In this document: positions 13,401-28,400 of the stretch, piece by piece
How the letters are laid out: every line of letters starts with the position of its first letter
How positions within the stretch are numbered: position 1 is the first letter of the stretch
Source: Charina bottae
Lineage: Eukaryota; Chordata; Lepidosauria; Squamata; Charinaidae
Assembly: GCA_023362775.1 (NCBI GenBank)
Contig: JALMGJ010000012.1
Coordinates: forward strand, 26,195,001-26,259,000
Length of the DNA: 64,000 nucleotides
Reading direction: 5' to 3'
Notes under the pieces: generated by a model
What the model was told of the DNA's origin: nothing
What the model saw: only the letters and a program-made list of their open reading frames with translations
Database searches by the model: none
Position numbers and translations under genes: made by a program

Positions 13401-16400
13401 CCTGCCTTGTGTCTTGCTGCCTCCAAACCTGCCCTGCCAGGATTCCGTGCAGGTCCTAGTGCCTGCCTTGTGCCTCCAAACCTGCTGTGATTCTGCGCAG
13501 GTCCTAGTGCCTACCTTGTGCCCTGCTGTAAGTGTCGCGAATGATGCCCTGCTGTAAGAGTGTGTCGCAAAATGATGCATGTCTAAAAAGTATGTCACCA
13601 ACATGAAAAGTTTGGAAAGCTCTGATGTAGAATTTGTATTACATTATGTCTTGGAGACTGTTCAAAATACACCCTCAGTAGTTATGTTCACACATCAAGT
13701 CAGGAAAATACAGTACCTACCAATGAATTTCCATCATACCCCAAGCTTGTTTAGGGTTAACTTAGGTTAGTGAAAGTGTACACATGTGTGTATTTGCATG
13801 TTGTACAAACCCCACACCAACTGGTCAGTTTCTAATGTATTGTCTTCTGCAAGGAGTGGTATCTAAATTAGGCAATTAGGCACAAGTGGTTCTGGCAAAA
13901 ATTCATCAAAATGAGAACCATGAAAGTACCAACTCCTTGCTTGGAAATCTGTATTCTTTCATCAAAGTTATAAAGCCTAGAGCAGAGCTTTCCAAACTTT
14001 TCATGTTGGTGACACACTTTTTAGACATACATCATTTCGCGACACACTCTTACAGCAGGGCACAAGGCAGGCACTAGGACCTGCGCGGAATCACAGCTGG
14101 TTTGGAGGCAGCAGGGCACAAGGCAGGCACTAGGACCTGCGTGGAATCCTGGCAGGGCTCAGAGGCAGCAGCAGCCGCGACACACCCAGACACTGCAGCC
14201 GACACACTAACGTGTCCCGACACACAGTTTGGAAACCTCTGGCCTAGAAAATCACCACAGCAACGGGGACAGGGATTTTCAAAATTTGAGAAGCCACGGC
14301 CTACTCACATTTCAAATAGGATGGACTTTTCTCCTCACAAATTCATGAAACTGTTCTAAATAATATGATTTACCTCAAGTTAAATTGAGAAATGCAGTGG
14401 TTTTGGAATGGAAGAATGAGAGAAAAAAAATCTTCCACATAAAGAATTCCCTTTGAGTTGGATGCCTTTCTTGATAATAAAAGGTTAGAAAATGTGGTCT
14501 TGGTTGCTATATTTGGAGAACTGAAGACATTTGGAGAAATAGCTTGATATTCCTCTTGAGTGTGGATACTGAAAATATAAATTGCTTAGACATTTTTTTG
14601 CCTTATTTAACTTTTTTTCCTCTTTGCCCCTTTTTATTTATTTTATTTATGTACTGCCACACTCCATATGGATTCATGGCAGTGATAAGTATTTATATTA
14701 ATATTAAATTTATTTTATCAAAAGTGACATTTATATCACCTTTAATGCTGCTGCTATGGTACTGGAAAGTTTTACTAGTTAAAAGACACCAGCTGCAAGC
14801 CTAAACTCGGCGGCCACACTTCTACTTAGAACTGGGTTAATCAGTTTAGCATTGTGCCCAGAGTCTTACTAAACTAAACAGGCATCATATAAGAATTTGG
14901 GAGAATTTTCAACCACAATTATGCCCATCGTTCTATTTAAAACGAAGCAGTAGAAATTTATTTTATATTAGACGTTTAAGGCCCTATACCAGAGCTTTCC
15001 AAACTTTTCATGTTGGTGACACACTTTTTAGACATGCATCATTTCGCGACACACTCTTACAGCACGGCATCATTTCGCGACACACTCTTATAGCAGGGCA
15101 CAAGGCAGGCACTAGGACCTGTGTGGAATCACAGCAGGTTTGGAGGCAGCAAGGCACAAGGCGGGCACTAGGACCTGTGCTGAATCACAGCAGGTTTGGA
15201 GGCAGCCAGGCACAAGGCAGGCAGTAGGACCAGCGCGGAATCCTGGCAGGGCTCGGAGGCAGCAGCAGCCGCGACACACCCAGACACTGCAGCCGACACA
15301 CTAACGTGTCCCGACACACAGTTTGGAAAGCTCTGCCCTATACCTTCAATAGACAAGCTCACCTTGTCCTGCTCTGCCTAGGTAACCTGGCTGTCCAGAA
15401 ACCCAACAACAGAATTCGGTCAAGAATCTGGGCTTGCCTGCAAATGTTAATCCTGACATGTTCTGGGCTTTCCTTCCCAGCTTGTCCAAACAAAGCAAGA
15501 AAAATGTGAGGTTTGGGCTTAACTGTAATTCATACAACAATGCAATAACCAGTTCTCCTAAACCAGACCAAATCAGCTAGATAACACTGCTGTATTGTGT
15601 GAACCCTGAAAAATGAGTTAAACATGTTGTGTGAATGTAGCCAATTACTCCCTCTTAGCTTAGCCTATCTCCTTGGGTTGTTAGGAGGATAAAGTAGACA
15701 ATCCATGGTACGGCCTCCAATCTGAGCCAAGTGGAGGACAGATGGATTATAAAATATCTATGCTGTAGATTGGGCTTATGCAGCTAAGCCCTCATATATC
15801 TTGTCTGAGACATCTGTTGAATATTTCAAGGCAGGGTAAACATTTGTACAATGACTGTTTCACTGATACACTTGTTTGGTATCAGCTGTTACACTACCTT
15901 CCTCAGAGAAATGCTGTCCCATCTCGGAAGAAATTCCCATTTCCCCCTTGGAAATTATTCCAACATGGCAGATCTGCCCTCTGGGAAGCTCCTACCCACC
16001 AAAGCTCCCTCATAGACCAAGCAGAACAGTCAACTCACCCCCTAAGGCAAGCGTTCCCAAGATGTCAGTAAGGCCACATCCTGGCTGGATGTCTCCTCCG
16101 TTGGGGTAAATGTCGATGTGACCCACGGGCATCTGGATCCCAATGCTGATGCCCAGCGTTTCTCTCGTATACGTGTGCAAGACATCCACAAAATCAGCAT
16201 CGTCAGGAGAGAGACGTCTGTTTGGATCGACTCCCTCAAACATCGGGCCAGCTGGATCCAAGCCTGGAGTATCCAAAGCATGTGGTTAGTCCTTCACCAC
16301 AATTGAAGGTCATCGTTCTTCTAGAAGAACCTGCTTTGTACCTTATGAGAGGAATGGTTAGTCTAGGCCAGTACCAGGGACAAACATTATGCTGGGGCCA

Positions 16401-19400
16401 AAATTCTTGCCTCCTTTTCTGTGGTTTTTGTTTGTTTGTTTGTTTAAAGTAATTTAGGGAGTTCTTTCCCTCATTTTTCTAAATTTGCAATAAACTTGTT
16501 CTTAACACGCACGTTTCTCTTTGACTCCTGCTGAAAAATGACCGGAAACTGGAATTTCTATCCTGTATTTTTCTTGCATGTGCAAGGTGATTTAATGATT
16601 GCCAACAACAAGCCAGTGAGGTGAGTTGGGCTGAGAGTGACTGGCCACAGCCAGCGTTGTCCGAAGACGCTTCCGCGGTCATGTGGCCGGCATGACGCAC
16701 GCAGAACGCTGTTACCTACCCACCGAAGTGGTACCTATTCATCTACTTGCATTTGCATGCTTTCGAATTGCTAGGTTGGCAAGAGCTGGGGTGAGTGCGG
16801 GAGCTCACTCTGCACGCAGGGCTAGGGATTCGAACCTCCGAACTTGCAATCTTCCAATCGACAAGCCTGGCGTCTTACCCGCTGAGCCACCACGCCCCTT
16901 AATTTCAGGGAAGCGACTGGTGGACTCCCCGGCTTCCTTTCCCCTCCTGTTCTATAACCCACTCGCGAGAAGAGCATCCACCCATCACTCCCTTGGACAT
17001 GCGGCAGGACAGAGCTGGGGGATTCTGGAAGTTCCTTTCGGATTCATCCTACACTCCCTTGGCCAGCCAGCTGGAATTGTTCTGTTTGCTTGTTTTAACA
17101 CAGAAGAGCGACAGTCCTGGATCCAAAGCTCCCAAACCACCATCACCTCCTTTTTCTCAATTTTCAGAATTACTTCTGGGTTGCAGTAAGAGAAAGTTCA
17201 ACCACTGAGAAATAGCCAGGATTTGTTTTGTTTCTCTGCTGGACATGACAATATCAGTTTCCTGGGATATCAGTAGTCTTGTGTCAATTGGTTTCCCCCT
17301 CCCCTCCCAATGCTCTTGCTGACAGATCCACTCTATGCAAGGCAGGTGCCCGGCCTTTCTCCAGCCCAAGCCACAATGGAGTGCCCAATGACTGGAGGGA
17401 GAGGAGCGTGGTCCTGCAGGATAATGAAGGGGTCAATGGGAGCTGAGAAGAGCTGAGCCATTGACTGCAACGTCAATCACATCATTAATGAGGCATTGTG
17501 GATTGTCTGTATGGCAGGATTTGTATCAGAAAAAAAAGGGGAGAACACCCCTTTAACAGTGGAATGACCAAGGACAACTCTAGGCTCCCTCTTCAGTGTG
17601 CGGCAATGAGATGGAGGCGATGTTAGGAGGCCCCATCTCTTAAAATGGTTCCAGGCGCATCCTTGTGCTGCTGTAAGTGGATGGGAGCATGAGCCCAGAG
17701 GCTGGTTCAAAGCCACCCACTGACTCTGTGGCTGAATGGGGACTGGGTCTTCCTGGACTACTTTAACCATTATGTTATGGTGGGTCTCATGGTTAGCATC
17801 CAAATTTGGGGGAAGGGCACATAGAACATGAAACTAGCTTTCTGGGGCTGTATGGAGCCTATGGTCCCCCCTATGTTGACAAAACTAGTTTGTTGGCAGA
17901 GCTTTTACTTGGCCAAAAAGGAGCTGCTATATTTCTTGCAAGCTCTGGTTTGTTATCTGATAGGACTTGCAGCCAAGATGGGAAATCTCAGAGGGAAAAA
18001 AGAAAATGGAAGAAGGTTTTCATTTATCAAAAGGCAGTTTTCATGCATTTTGCCTCAAAAGAACAGCATATTTTCAGCAGTTCTGAGACCCACAAAAGGG
18101 GGGGGGGGCTGGGAATCACATGTAGCCTTGGGGGCCTCAGGTTGTCTGGTTTAGGAAGAGAGTTGCAGGGGAGGTCCTCCGTGATACGTAATGTTTGGGG
18201 AAAGTATTCTTGGCAAAATAAGGTTATGGGTGTGTGCTCGCAGACAAAAGGACATGTACGTACTTATACGCACGTACACACACAGCTGGGAAGAAAAGTT
18301 TCACTGATGACCCCTTCCCAAAAAAGTTATTTTTCACATGGCAATTAAGCTTAAGGGAGGACTGCGGGGTGGAAATCTGCTGCTAATGCCCATGAAAGCT
18401 TTTTTTCTCAACCTTTCTCCTGTGTAATGAAGGCATCAGGGCACTGGAAGAGGGAAAAACGATGACATGGCAGAGAGATAGAAGTGGTGGCAGAGACAGA
18501 AACGAGATGCACTCCTGTCCTCTGACTTTGGCCCCATCCACCACTAACCACAAACCCAGGCTTGGCCAAAAGGCAGCTCTACAATTACCCCCAAGGGCAT
18601 GCGACTGGCGTAGAAGGCAGAGAGCAAGATCGGGTTACCCAAGGCTATTTTGAGTGGAATGGGTCTGATTAATTACCTGAGGTTGCACACACAACATCAA
18701 GGTTTACTAGGTCTCTGGGGCTACAAAACCGCTTCTCGCACCAAACGGGACATCTGGCAGTTGCAGGAAACAGGAGACAAACCACTGTAATATTTTTTCG
18801 AAAGAGGAGAAAGCCGCCAGGTGGCCAGCTTACCTGTAATTCTTCCGATGGTCCCCTGGGCATAGTTTCCGGTGTAGCCAGCAATGTGGGCCCCGAGACT
18901 GTAGCCAATCAGATGGACATTCTGGAGTTGGAAGCCCTTCGTCTCCTGCAACAATGGGCGAATGAGTCACTTGCTGCTGGGGAATAGCTATTATTTAGAA
19001 GAAGCAGGAGGCAGAGGAGAGAAGGGCACAAGGGAAGACCAGGAGAAATTGCACCAAGATAATCATCACTGGAATCCATCCCTAGAAAAAATGATCGTCT
19101 GCAGCGCCAAACGTTTCAAAGGCAAGGAAGTCTCATCCCCAAGATTCAAGCTGGTTTTCTGTTTGAAATCCTGAGATTGCATGGGGCCATGAAAGTCCCT
19201 CATATTTTGCAACCTCCAGACCAAGGTTTCTCAACCAGCGTTCCTTGGCACCCTCGGGTTCCGCGAGAGGTCACTAGGGGTTCCCTGGGAGCTTACCATT
19301 TATTTAAAAAATTATTTCAAATTCGGGCAACTTCACCTTAAAGAGGTAAGTTTCATTCTTTATTTTTAGCTTAAGAACACTGTTAATGCACATATACAGG

Positions 19401-22400
19401 CCTTCCCATGAAACGAATATAATCATTTTGTAACTTCTGGCCTATCTTTGAGCCTGAATGTGCAGGGGTTCCCCGAGGCCTGAAAAATATTTCAAGGGTT
19501 CCTCCAGGGTCAGAAGGTTGGCTGGCTGGGGAATTCTGGGAGTTGAAGTCCACCCGTCTGAAAGTTGCCAAGGTTGAGAAACACTGAAATAGAGGCAAGT
19601 ATTTAAGATCTGTGAAATGATGTTTTCCCTACTCCCACGTTTCCCCAAGCTTCACATTTCCAAATGACAGCAGGGAAATAACTAGATTAAGGAACAGATA
19701 GGTTAAGGAACGATGAAGCAATTAGGGAGCAACCAAGCACATCTCAGCAAGAGACCTGAGCCAGATTGGCAGATACAACAGGATGAAGCTCCTGTGCATT
19801 TCAGGTGGATTGAAGATATCCGGCATGTAATCAATCACGTCCTCTCCTCACCTTTCTGGCATTCAGGCAGCTTTGTAATGCCGCTCCAACAAAGTCTTGC
19901 ATCAGCAAGTTTGGCATTTCCAAGCATCAACTTGGTGCAAATTTGGGCTGCCACTTTCTTGTACAATTTGCACCGTGAAATATTTGTTAGCTTGTAAAAT
20001 TTACCTGTAACCAGTCCAGCAGCTCTGCAAGTTCTTTTCCAACCAGCCTGGTATTGTTCACAGACGTGGGGTAGAGCTGTTGGGCGAGAGGCAGCCAGTC
20101 CACCACCACCACGTTGGCCTCCTTCTCACGTTCCTGTAGAGCTGAGACAAGGGTGCCCATCCATTCTTCATATATGCCACCCATCTGGAAGAAGAATCAG
20201 GATATGGCTCCATTCTAGTCCTAGGAGGATTGTAACATGGGCTTGAAATACCAATAAATACGTGTTTTTTAATTGGTCTAGTGGTTAAGGCAATGGGCTA
20301 GAAACCAGGAGACTGAGAGTTCTAGTCCCGCCTTAGGCACGAAAGCCGGCTGGGTGACCTTGGGCCAATCCCTCTCTCTCAGCCCTAGGAAGGAGCCAAT
20401 GGGAAACCAGGAGACTGAGAGTTCTAGTCCCGCCTTAGGCACGAAAGCCGGCTGGGTGACCATGGGCCAATCCCTCTCTCTCAGCCCTAGGAAGGAGCCA
20501 ATGGGAAACCAGGAGACTGAGAGTTCTAGTCCCGCCTTAGGCATGAAAGCCGGCTGGGTGACCTTGGGCCAGTCCCTGTCTCTCAGCCCTAGGAAGGAGC
20601 CAATAGCAAACCAGGAGACTGAGAGTTCTAGTCCCGCCTTAGGCACAAAAGCCGGCTGGGTGACCCTGTCTCTCAGCCCAACTCACCTCACAGGGTTGCT
20701 GTTGTGGGGAAAATAGGAGGAGGAAGGAGTATTAGGTATGTTCGCCGCCTTGAGTTATTTATAAAAAATAATAAAGGCGGGATAGAAATAAAATAAATAA
20801 ATAAAATATTTTTTAATAGGAGGGATGCAGCTGTTAATACATTTCGGGAGTCATCTTGGAGAAGATTTGGCTTAAACATTCCAAGCAAAAGGCCAAAGAC
20901 TTGGATGACCAGAGGGTGTAAAGACTCCCTGAATTCCACGCAACTCCTGGCGACCACATGGACAATCCATGTGGTTTCCTTGGCAACAGTGCACAAGGGA
21001 TATCCCTTGCCTTCTTCCAGGATGGTTTTTTCAGTTTTCCAATCTACACTGTATCTTAGGGATTTCCTGCTAGTCTCCCTTCCAAATACTAAACAAGCCC
21101 AACCTGGCTTAGCTTTGGTTTTGGTTTCATATCAGCCAAGGCCAGTTAGATGCAGCAACTTGCCATGGGTATAAACCTTGACAGTCCCACAGAAGATATC
21201 TGCCATGGCTTTCCTCCAGGGTGTTTTTCTCAACTTCTTGTTTTAGGCTTCAGTCTTGGGGTTTTCTACTGGTCTCTGATCCAAAAATTAATCCGGTTTG
21301 ATCCTGATTGTTTTTTTTCTAAATCAGCCAAGGTCAGTGACTTGCCACTTATCTCAAACCAGACTCTAACCCAGTGTTTCTCAACCTCAGCAACTTGAAG
21401 ATGGCTGGCTGGGGAATTCTGGGAGTTGAAGTCCACGCATCTTAAATTTGCTGAGGCTGAGAAACCCTGCTCTAACCAAACTATGAACTAGGACCCTCCC
21501 AGTTCAAATATGAATAGGTCTTAACCCTTGATTATTTTTGGACAGGTTTCCATACAATGAAATAAAATGAGGGGCGTGGTGGCTCAGCGGGTAAGATGCC
21601 AGGCTTGTCGATTGGAAGATCGCAAGTTCGGAGGTTCGAATCCCTAGTCCCGCGTGACGGAGTGAGCTCCCGCACTCGCCCCAGCTCTTGCCATCCTAGC
21701 AATTCGAAAGCATTTTCTTTTCTTTTTTCTTTTGTATTTCTATTTCTTTTTCCGTTTCTAACTTTTAACTATGTATTTTAAAATCCTAATAAAATTTATA
21801 TAAAAAAAAGAAAGCATGCAAATGCAAGTAGATAAATAGTGGGATGGTAACAGCGTTCCACATGCGTCATGCTGGCCACATGACCGCAGAAGCATCTTCG
21901 GACAACGCTGGCTCTTCGGCTAACAAACAGAGATGAGCACTGGCCCCTAGAGTCGGACACGACTGCACAGATGTGCAGGGGGGACCTTTACCTTTCCATA
22001 CAATGGCATCTCCCTTGGCCTCAGTGCCTATGCCCAGGCCAGGGTTAATACTAATCTGCCTTATTTGATTGTAAAAAAATTATAACACAAATACAAATGT
22101 TCCACCGGTGGTTTACAAACTCTGAAAATCACAAGATTATTTTTTTTAAAAAAACACCTTAAGGCTATTATTAAAATATACTGTTTCCTAAACTCCAAGT
22201 GGCATCCCGATTCCCTTCTTAACTTAAACTAGCACCAGCACACGAGGACCTGATCTAGACCGAAACCACCACACACGGATGGAGGGTGCTTCACACACAC
22301 ATACACACCCCTCCACTTCCTCAGAAATTGCCTCCTCCACACACATGAATACAAGGTTTTTAACTGCATTGGGACCAATCCATTTCTTTTCTTGTTTGGA

Positions 22401-25400
22401 GGGGAAGGGTTTTGAAAAGCATGTAGCTCAGGGAGGAGATTTTTTTCAAATTTATTTTCTATCCTGCCTTTATTATTTTTATAAATAACTCAAGGCAGGG
22501 AACATCCCTAATACTCCTTCCTCCTCCTATTTTCCCCACAACAACAACCCTGTGAGGTGAGTTGGGCTGAGAGAGAGTGACTGGCCCAAGGTCACCCAGC
22601 CGGCTTTCAGACCTAAGGTGGGACTAGAACTCTCAGTCTCCTGGTTTCCCATTGGCTCCTTCCTAGGGCTGAGAGAGAGGGACTGGCCCAAGGTCACCCA
22701 GCCGGCTTTCATGCCTAAGGCGGGACTAGAACTCTCAGTCTCCTGGTTTCTAGCCCGTTGCCTTCACCACTGGACCAAACTGGCTCTCTTAGTTTTCCCC
22801 AAGTATACACGCTGGTCCCAACCCAGAAAGTTCTACCATGCTTGCATTAGTCAATTAAAAACAGAAAGGCAGCCCCATGTTGGATATTTAATGTATCCTG
22901 TAGTTCAGCCCTTAGAAGTTGCTAACCGTAATGGTATGTGGGAATGACCTTGAGAGATGGGTGAAGAGACGCTGCCAAGGGAACGGTCAGATAAGAGAGA
23001 GCATAGCCCGCAGCTGGACGGTGGGCGGGGCAAGAAGCTCAGAAGGGCCCCTCCCTAGTTTCTTGCACTGTAAAGGAGATGGAGGGAGAATTGTATTTTC
23101 AGATTTGCAAGATTGATGTTAGCCTTACCAGGTAGACCAGACAGAAAACACAACCAGATAAGCTAATTCTATTTTATTGTAAAGCTACATTAACAGAACC
23201 TTGCAAGTCTGAAAGTACAATTCTCCCGCTGTCACCTTTACAGCCCAAGAAACTAGGGAGGGGCCCTTCTGAGCCTCTTGCCCCGCCCACCGTCCAGCTG
23301 TGGGCTATGCTGTCTTCTATCTGACCGTTCCCTAGGCAGCATCTCTTGGCCCAGTCTCCCAAGGTCATTCCTACATACCATTACATTAACTGCCTGTGTT
23401 TGAACTGCCAATTTGTCTGGGTCCATAAACTGATTTTCCCCCTCTTTTTTGGGTGGTAGGGGGAAGGACTCTGCCATCTTTTTCTTTCCAAAAGGCAGAA
23501 AAATATCTGGGGATGATCCTGTTACTCTCCCACACAGCAGGCTGCATATTATCAGGGCAAGGGGACAAGGACTGATGGACTCCCAATTATCTTCAGAGGA
23601 GCCCATGGCTTTACAAAACCGAGTTACCTCCAGATGAATTGGGGTCGCCACACTGAGACTTCCCCAGCCAGTCTTCCTCAGGAGAGTTCTGAGCAAGCTC
23701 CAACTTTTTTTTGTGGCTCTGGAGCACCCATTACCAATTCATAATCTGGTCCCTTCTTCTCTGCCTGCCATGCCGCTGGCTGAATTCGACCGAAGCTCAT
23801 CCAGAGGCAGCCTTGCAGATAACAGACTGATACATTTAAGTGAGGTCTCGCAGTCTAGGGTGCTAAAAATGACAAGCGTAGAAGGTACGTTCCATCAAGA
23901 AAGATGGGCGGTACAAAGCAGTATGTAACTTGGGTTTAGATACAGCAGTGCTGCCAAAAATTAGTTGCTGTAAATAATCACAACTTTAATTGGGGAGCTG
24001 GTCACGTGCCGTGGAGCTCAGTAAAGTCCTTCTACTTACTGCCCATCCATGAATAATGAAGAAGCTTTTAGCAGAGACATTGAACTTGCAATCATCTAGG
24101 AGCTGGTCCTGGCCAACATTGAGATAGCAGCCAGCATCATCTGGGTCTGGGGTAGTACGAACAATGAATTTCACTTGTAGATCCTGAACTTTGGACGGTT
24201 CTTCTCTCAGCTTTAGCACTTGAGAAATGCTATCATCTGTAATAAAAATATTTAGAATTTAGTATCACTCATCTGTAAGTGATGTTGAGCAAGTAAGTTG
24301 AACAAATACAGAATCGACCTTCCTAATGCAGCCATACCACTTGGTGCCCTTGAAATGTGTTGGACTTCAACCCTCAGAACTGGAAGCTGAAATCCCACAT
24401 ATCTGGAGAACATCAGGTTGGGAAAAGCTGACTTCATATTCAATAGCTATCAGTTACTGGTAAGAGTATAACTTGGCACAGTTTCCCTTGTCCATTCATT
24501 TGAGAAAGCAGAAAGGCTTTTGCATCTGAAACAGACCTTTCCACGTTTCATCCACTCAGGTCTGATGACTGTATCAAGTATATCTACAAGAACTTCCTCT
24601 TCTCCACAAGCTGATTCAATACATATCTGGCAGCTTTTCAAACTATTAAAACGCTCTTGTGGGAACTCACAGATGAGTCAAATGCAAAGCCCACAGATAA
24701 AACTCATCCACCACGGAATGACTTTGGCCAAATAATTTTTTGTTCTGAGGCAATGGAGACCTGCCTCAAAGACAAACAATACTGTATATCTTTTGTCACA
24801 CTAAGCCATTTTTATAACTGTAAAGCTTCTGGGTACTAACTTTCCCCACAAAACCAATCTGAGGCCAAGAATCCACCCAGACCAGAGAAGAAAACCAGCC
24901 CTGTAAAAATTCATATCATCCCCTCCCCTTTGGCCAATGATCTCAAGACATCCCATTTTTATCCTCATATAACCGGCCAAGAATCCTGGGTTGAGAACGG
25001 GCCACAAAGCATGCTGCGTTGGCTGAACAGGAGGAGGAACTCAGACCCATCCCCAGATAAAGTAGAACACAGCTCATTCCACCACATTCTCTCTGTCTCC
25101 TCTCCGCTCTTTGAACATCTGCTGCGCAGTCAGTTGGTTTTCAGAACGGCTGGAGAGGTTTTCCACATCTTCTTGGCTGCAGCTGAAGTCCCACATGCTT
25201 GCAAGATGCAAAATGGGAACAGGGTGGATTCTAGCATGCACACTAAACAGAAGCTAGTTCTGGACTGACCCACTACCCTTTTGCTTGAATTGTGACACTG
25301 CAAGTTGCCCACAGATGCTCATCAATGGCTAAGAGAGGTATTGGTGGGAGTATATATTTTGTGGAAGTTCTCTGCTGTTACTGACTTTTCCTCTGGTAAC

Positions 25401-28400
25401 CTTGAAGGTTTCTGAGAGGGGCAGGAACATGTTCAGTGGGTTTTTAGACTGTTGTAACCCCACTGGTGCAACTTTTCAAGGGGAACACAATACTTGGAGG
25501 GCAAAGGCCATGCTTTCACCTTGAGTGGTATGCTGTGGTCTAAAAACAAGGTTGTCGAGATTGCACAAAAAGTCTAGAGGGAGCTGAGATTGCACAATCA
25601 AAGCCATGCCCATTTTTAACAGTGTTGCATGACAGCATTTAGGCAACACATTTTCCTTGGTGACTGAATGAACCCATTTGCTGGGTTTGCATAATATCTG
25701 GAAACATAAACTAATAAAATGGTGTGTTAGCCCTATCGAAATTTAGCATATTAGGGAGCATGCTAGATATTTAAGGAAGCCGGTTAATCGTGTTGTGCAA
25801 AGGCAGCCTATGGCTGTTCAGCAGAATGCCTGCTTGTTCAAAGTGCGTACAAGTAAGACTCTGTGGGCATCCTCAGCATGCTGCCAAATACACCCTCCCA
25901 AATTGCATGCAGACTTTGTACATATTGGCTCCTGGGATACAACATGCCAAAAGACATGGAGAAGGGAGGCAGAGTGCACAGAACTTATATTTTGGGGGGG
26001 AAATGATTGCATGTATAGTTATTGGTTTTATTATTCTCTTGTGAAATGTCTAGTGCATAGCTTTCCAAACTGTGTGTCGCGACACAATACTGTGTCGCCT
26101 GCGGGGCCCAGGTGTGTCGTGTCAAAACCCGGAAGCGCTGATGGCGCACGGCGGGCCATCAGCGCTTCCGGGTTTTCGCACGGCACACCAGACCACCGCT
26201 GCTGCCACCGCTGCGGCGCGCGAAAATCCGAAAGCAGCGCAGCGGCGGCGGTGTGCAAAGACCCGGAAGCGCCGCCACCACGGCGCACGAAAACCCAAAA
26301 GCACCGCAGTGGCGGCGCTTCTGGGTTTTCTCGCGTGCCACTGTTGGTGTGTCACCACGGGAAAAGTTTGGAGAGCCCTGGTCTCGTGTATATATGATTG
26401 GGTGCTATCTAAACGAATTTGCCTCAGTCTCGAGGGACCACACTCTATACCGAGTCATGGTCTCTCAGAACGTTGATGGACCATCCCATTCATCTTTCAA
26501 AGCAAGCCCACTGCCCCTTTGAGGTGGTGAAAAAATCTGCATTTGAAATAAAGCTCATCTCTTCCACCGTCATCATAGGCAGCTTGAGGAGAAAGCAGGC
26601 TATAAGGTAGACTTGTATTTAATTAGGAAAGTGGTTACTGATTATACTCAGTTCATTAGGAACACTCTTTCCACCCATGTAGACTTGCCTCTTGACCAAT
26701 GCCCGTTTTCCTACTTTTGAGCAAAAGTCAAACACAACCTTTTTGTGAATTTGAGCCAGAGAAGCATCACGTTTTGCCCAGAAAAGAAACAGAGGTAATG
26801 CAGGTCTCGAAGCACAACTTGCTGCTGTGTAGTAGCAACGTTAGAAAAACTTCAGTTCAAGTTGCAAATAGATAACAGAAGCTGAAACAGCAACACACAA
26901 CTGCAATTAAGTCTTATTACATTACATAGAGTGGCAAGTGGATTTTCTCTTGCCTCCCTCCCACTCACAACACACCCCTTGGAGTCATATAACCAGTTGA
27001 ACAGCCTAGACCAGTGTTTCTCAACCTTGGCAACTTTAAGATGCATGGACTTCAACTCCCAGTATTCCCCAGCCAGCCATGCTGGCTCGGGAATTCTGGG
27101 AGTCTAAGTCCATGCATCTTAAAGTTGTCAAGGTTGAGAAACACTGGCCTAGACTAAACCCACATCAGCAGAGACCATATCTCCAAAGGGTACTTCTCCA
27201 GATTTCCCTCAAAATCTCAAGAGTACCAAGGCCAATAGAAGGATTCACCAATGAAATATGAAGTATGCTTGTGCCCTGAGGCAGCCCTTTGGATATAATT
27301 AAGCAATAGCATAAATCAGTGCATGTCAAATAAAACCCCAAGGGAAGATCTGTGGTGCTCAATTGGCAAAGGATTCCACCCTCATCTCAATAACTCAGAA
27401 GCTCAGCTTCATCTTAACTATGGTTTATGGAGTCATCCTTATAATGTGGCATATTGTGTCACACAGCTTTGCTTTGCAGACCGTTGTTAAGAGCAGAATT
27501 TGCTCAATCGACCAAGCCCTACGCAAGCAAGAATATTCAGGATCAGCACGTGCTGGAAATCTGGCCCACATCTCTCCAAAATTCTGAATTTTGAATAAGA
27601 GACTGCATTTGCCAATAGCCATGTGCTTCTGAGGATGTGCAGAGAATGAATGAATGAATGAATTCCAATGGAGAAAGAAAAACACCAGGAGAAGAACTTT
27701 CTCATCAGATAATTAAATTCAAGATGGGATTGTGCCATAAGATGTTAATTTAAAAAATGAGGCATCAACAACTGCTCGTTTTCCACTATTATGACGTATT
27801 TATTTAATGCTACCTCCACGCCAATGGAAACTGCATTTTTATTTATTTATTTTCTATCCCACCTTTTGCTACACACTGAGCATCCCTCCTTTTACCTTTT
27901 CCATTGGAAATCATTCGTTCGTTCATTCATTCATTCATTCATTCATTCATTCAAGAAGGCAGTTGGGGTACCTTCTTCAGCTCAACTCTTTGAAATCGTG
28001 GATCTATTACCATAAATCAAGAGCTGGGTTAGCAAATGTCATCAAACAATTAACTGAAATAAGAGCACTGATCGAGTTACCCTACATTCATTGAGAAAGC
28101 AGTCCTATCGTTCTGGTTCACGTCACATCTTACAATTTGCTTGGTTTTGCCTTAGCGCAGCTAGTGAAGTATCCACTCAACGGTGGTTACTTCCTTGAAG
28201 CGTGGTTAGGCTACGGCTTAGCGCAACGGGCAAATCCAGCCATCGCATTCAACGACTTACTCCCCGGGCAAGACATGCAGAATTGCCGCCTTGCAGCCCT
28301 GTTTCTGCCATCCCGATACACAGTCAGCCAGGGTTTGGAGTGGAGACGAAGGGGGACCCAGGACTGTAAATGCACTGTAGGACACAACACTGCAAGCTCT

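Larger units (their letters stand above)
12024..16038 (-). other. LIPG intron 5 (4.0 kb)
   Basis: Contains the (CAC/CAT)n array at 12682-12849 and three family-A hAT-like elements (13175-13624, 13983-14241, 14990-15335), an unusual cluster of one family within 2.2 kb. An L2/CR1-like tail is suspected near 14620-14700. Nothing else recognised. Confidence 0.8.
20185..24039 (-). other. LIPG intron 2 (3.9 kb)
   Basis: Packed with repeats: a tRNA SINE with amplified 102-bp units (20270-20815), 5S-derived SINE traces (20990-21345), a hAT-like element (21372-21469), a Sauria-type SINE (21571-21995), a second tRNA SINE (22450-22795) and an inverted LTR pair (22929-23391). 23400-24000 has no recognised feature, though it may be internal LTR-element sequence. 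Confidence 0.8.

Noticed and set aside
17806..18348. 180-residue plus frame in LIPG intron 4
   Set aside because: No homology, low-complexity G run inside, and no supporting signals; random open frame.
20278..20646. Possible CRISPR array
   Set aside because: Repeats are directly adjacent 102-bp units without unique spacers, in a vertebrate genome.
21571..21650. Possible tRNA gene (A and B boxes)
   Set aside because: Belongs to a SINE with a conserved middle and an (ACCTTT)n tail; other copies share the same tail.
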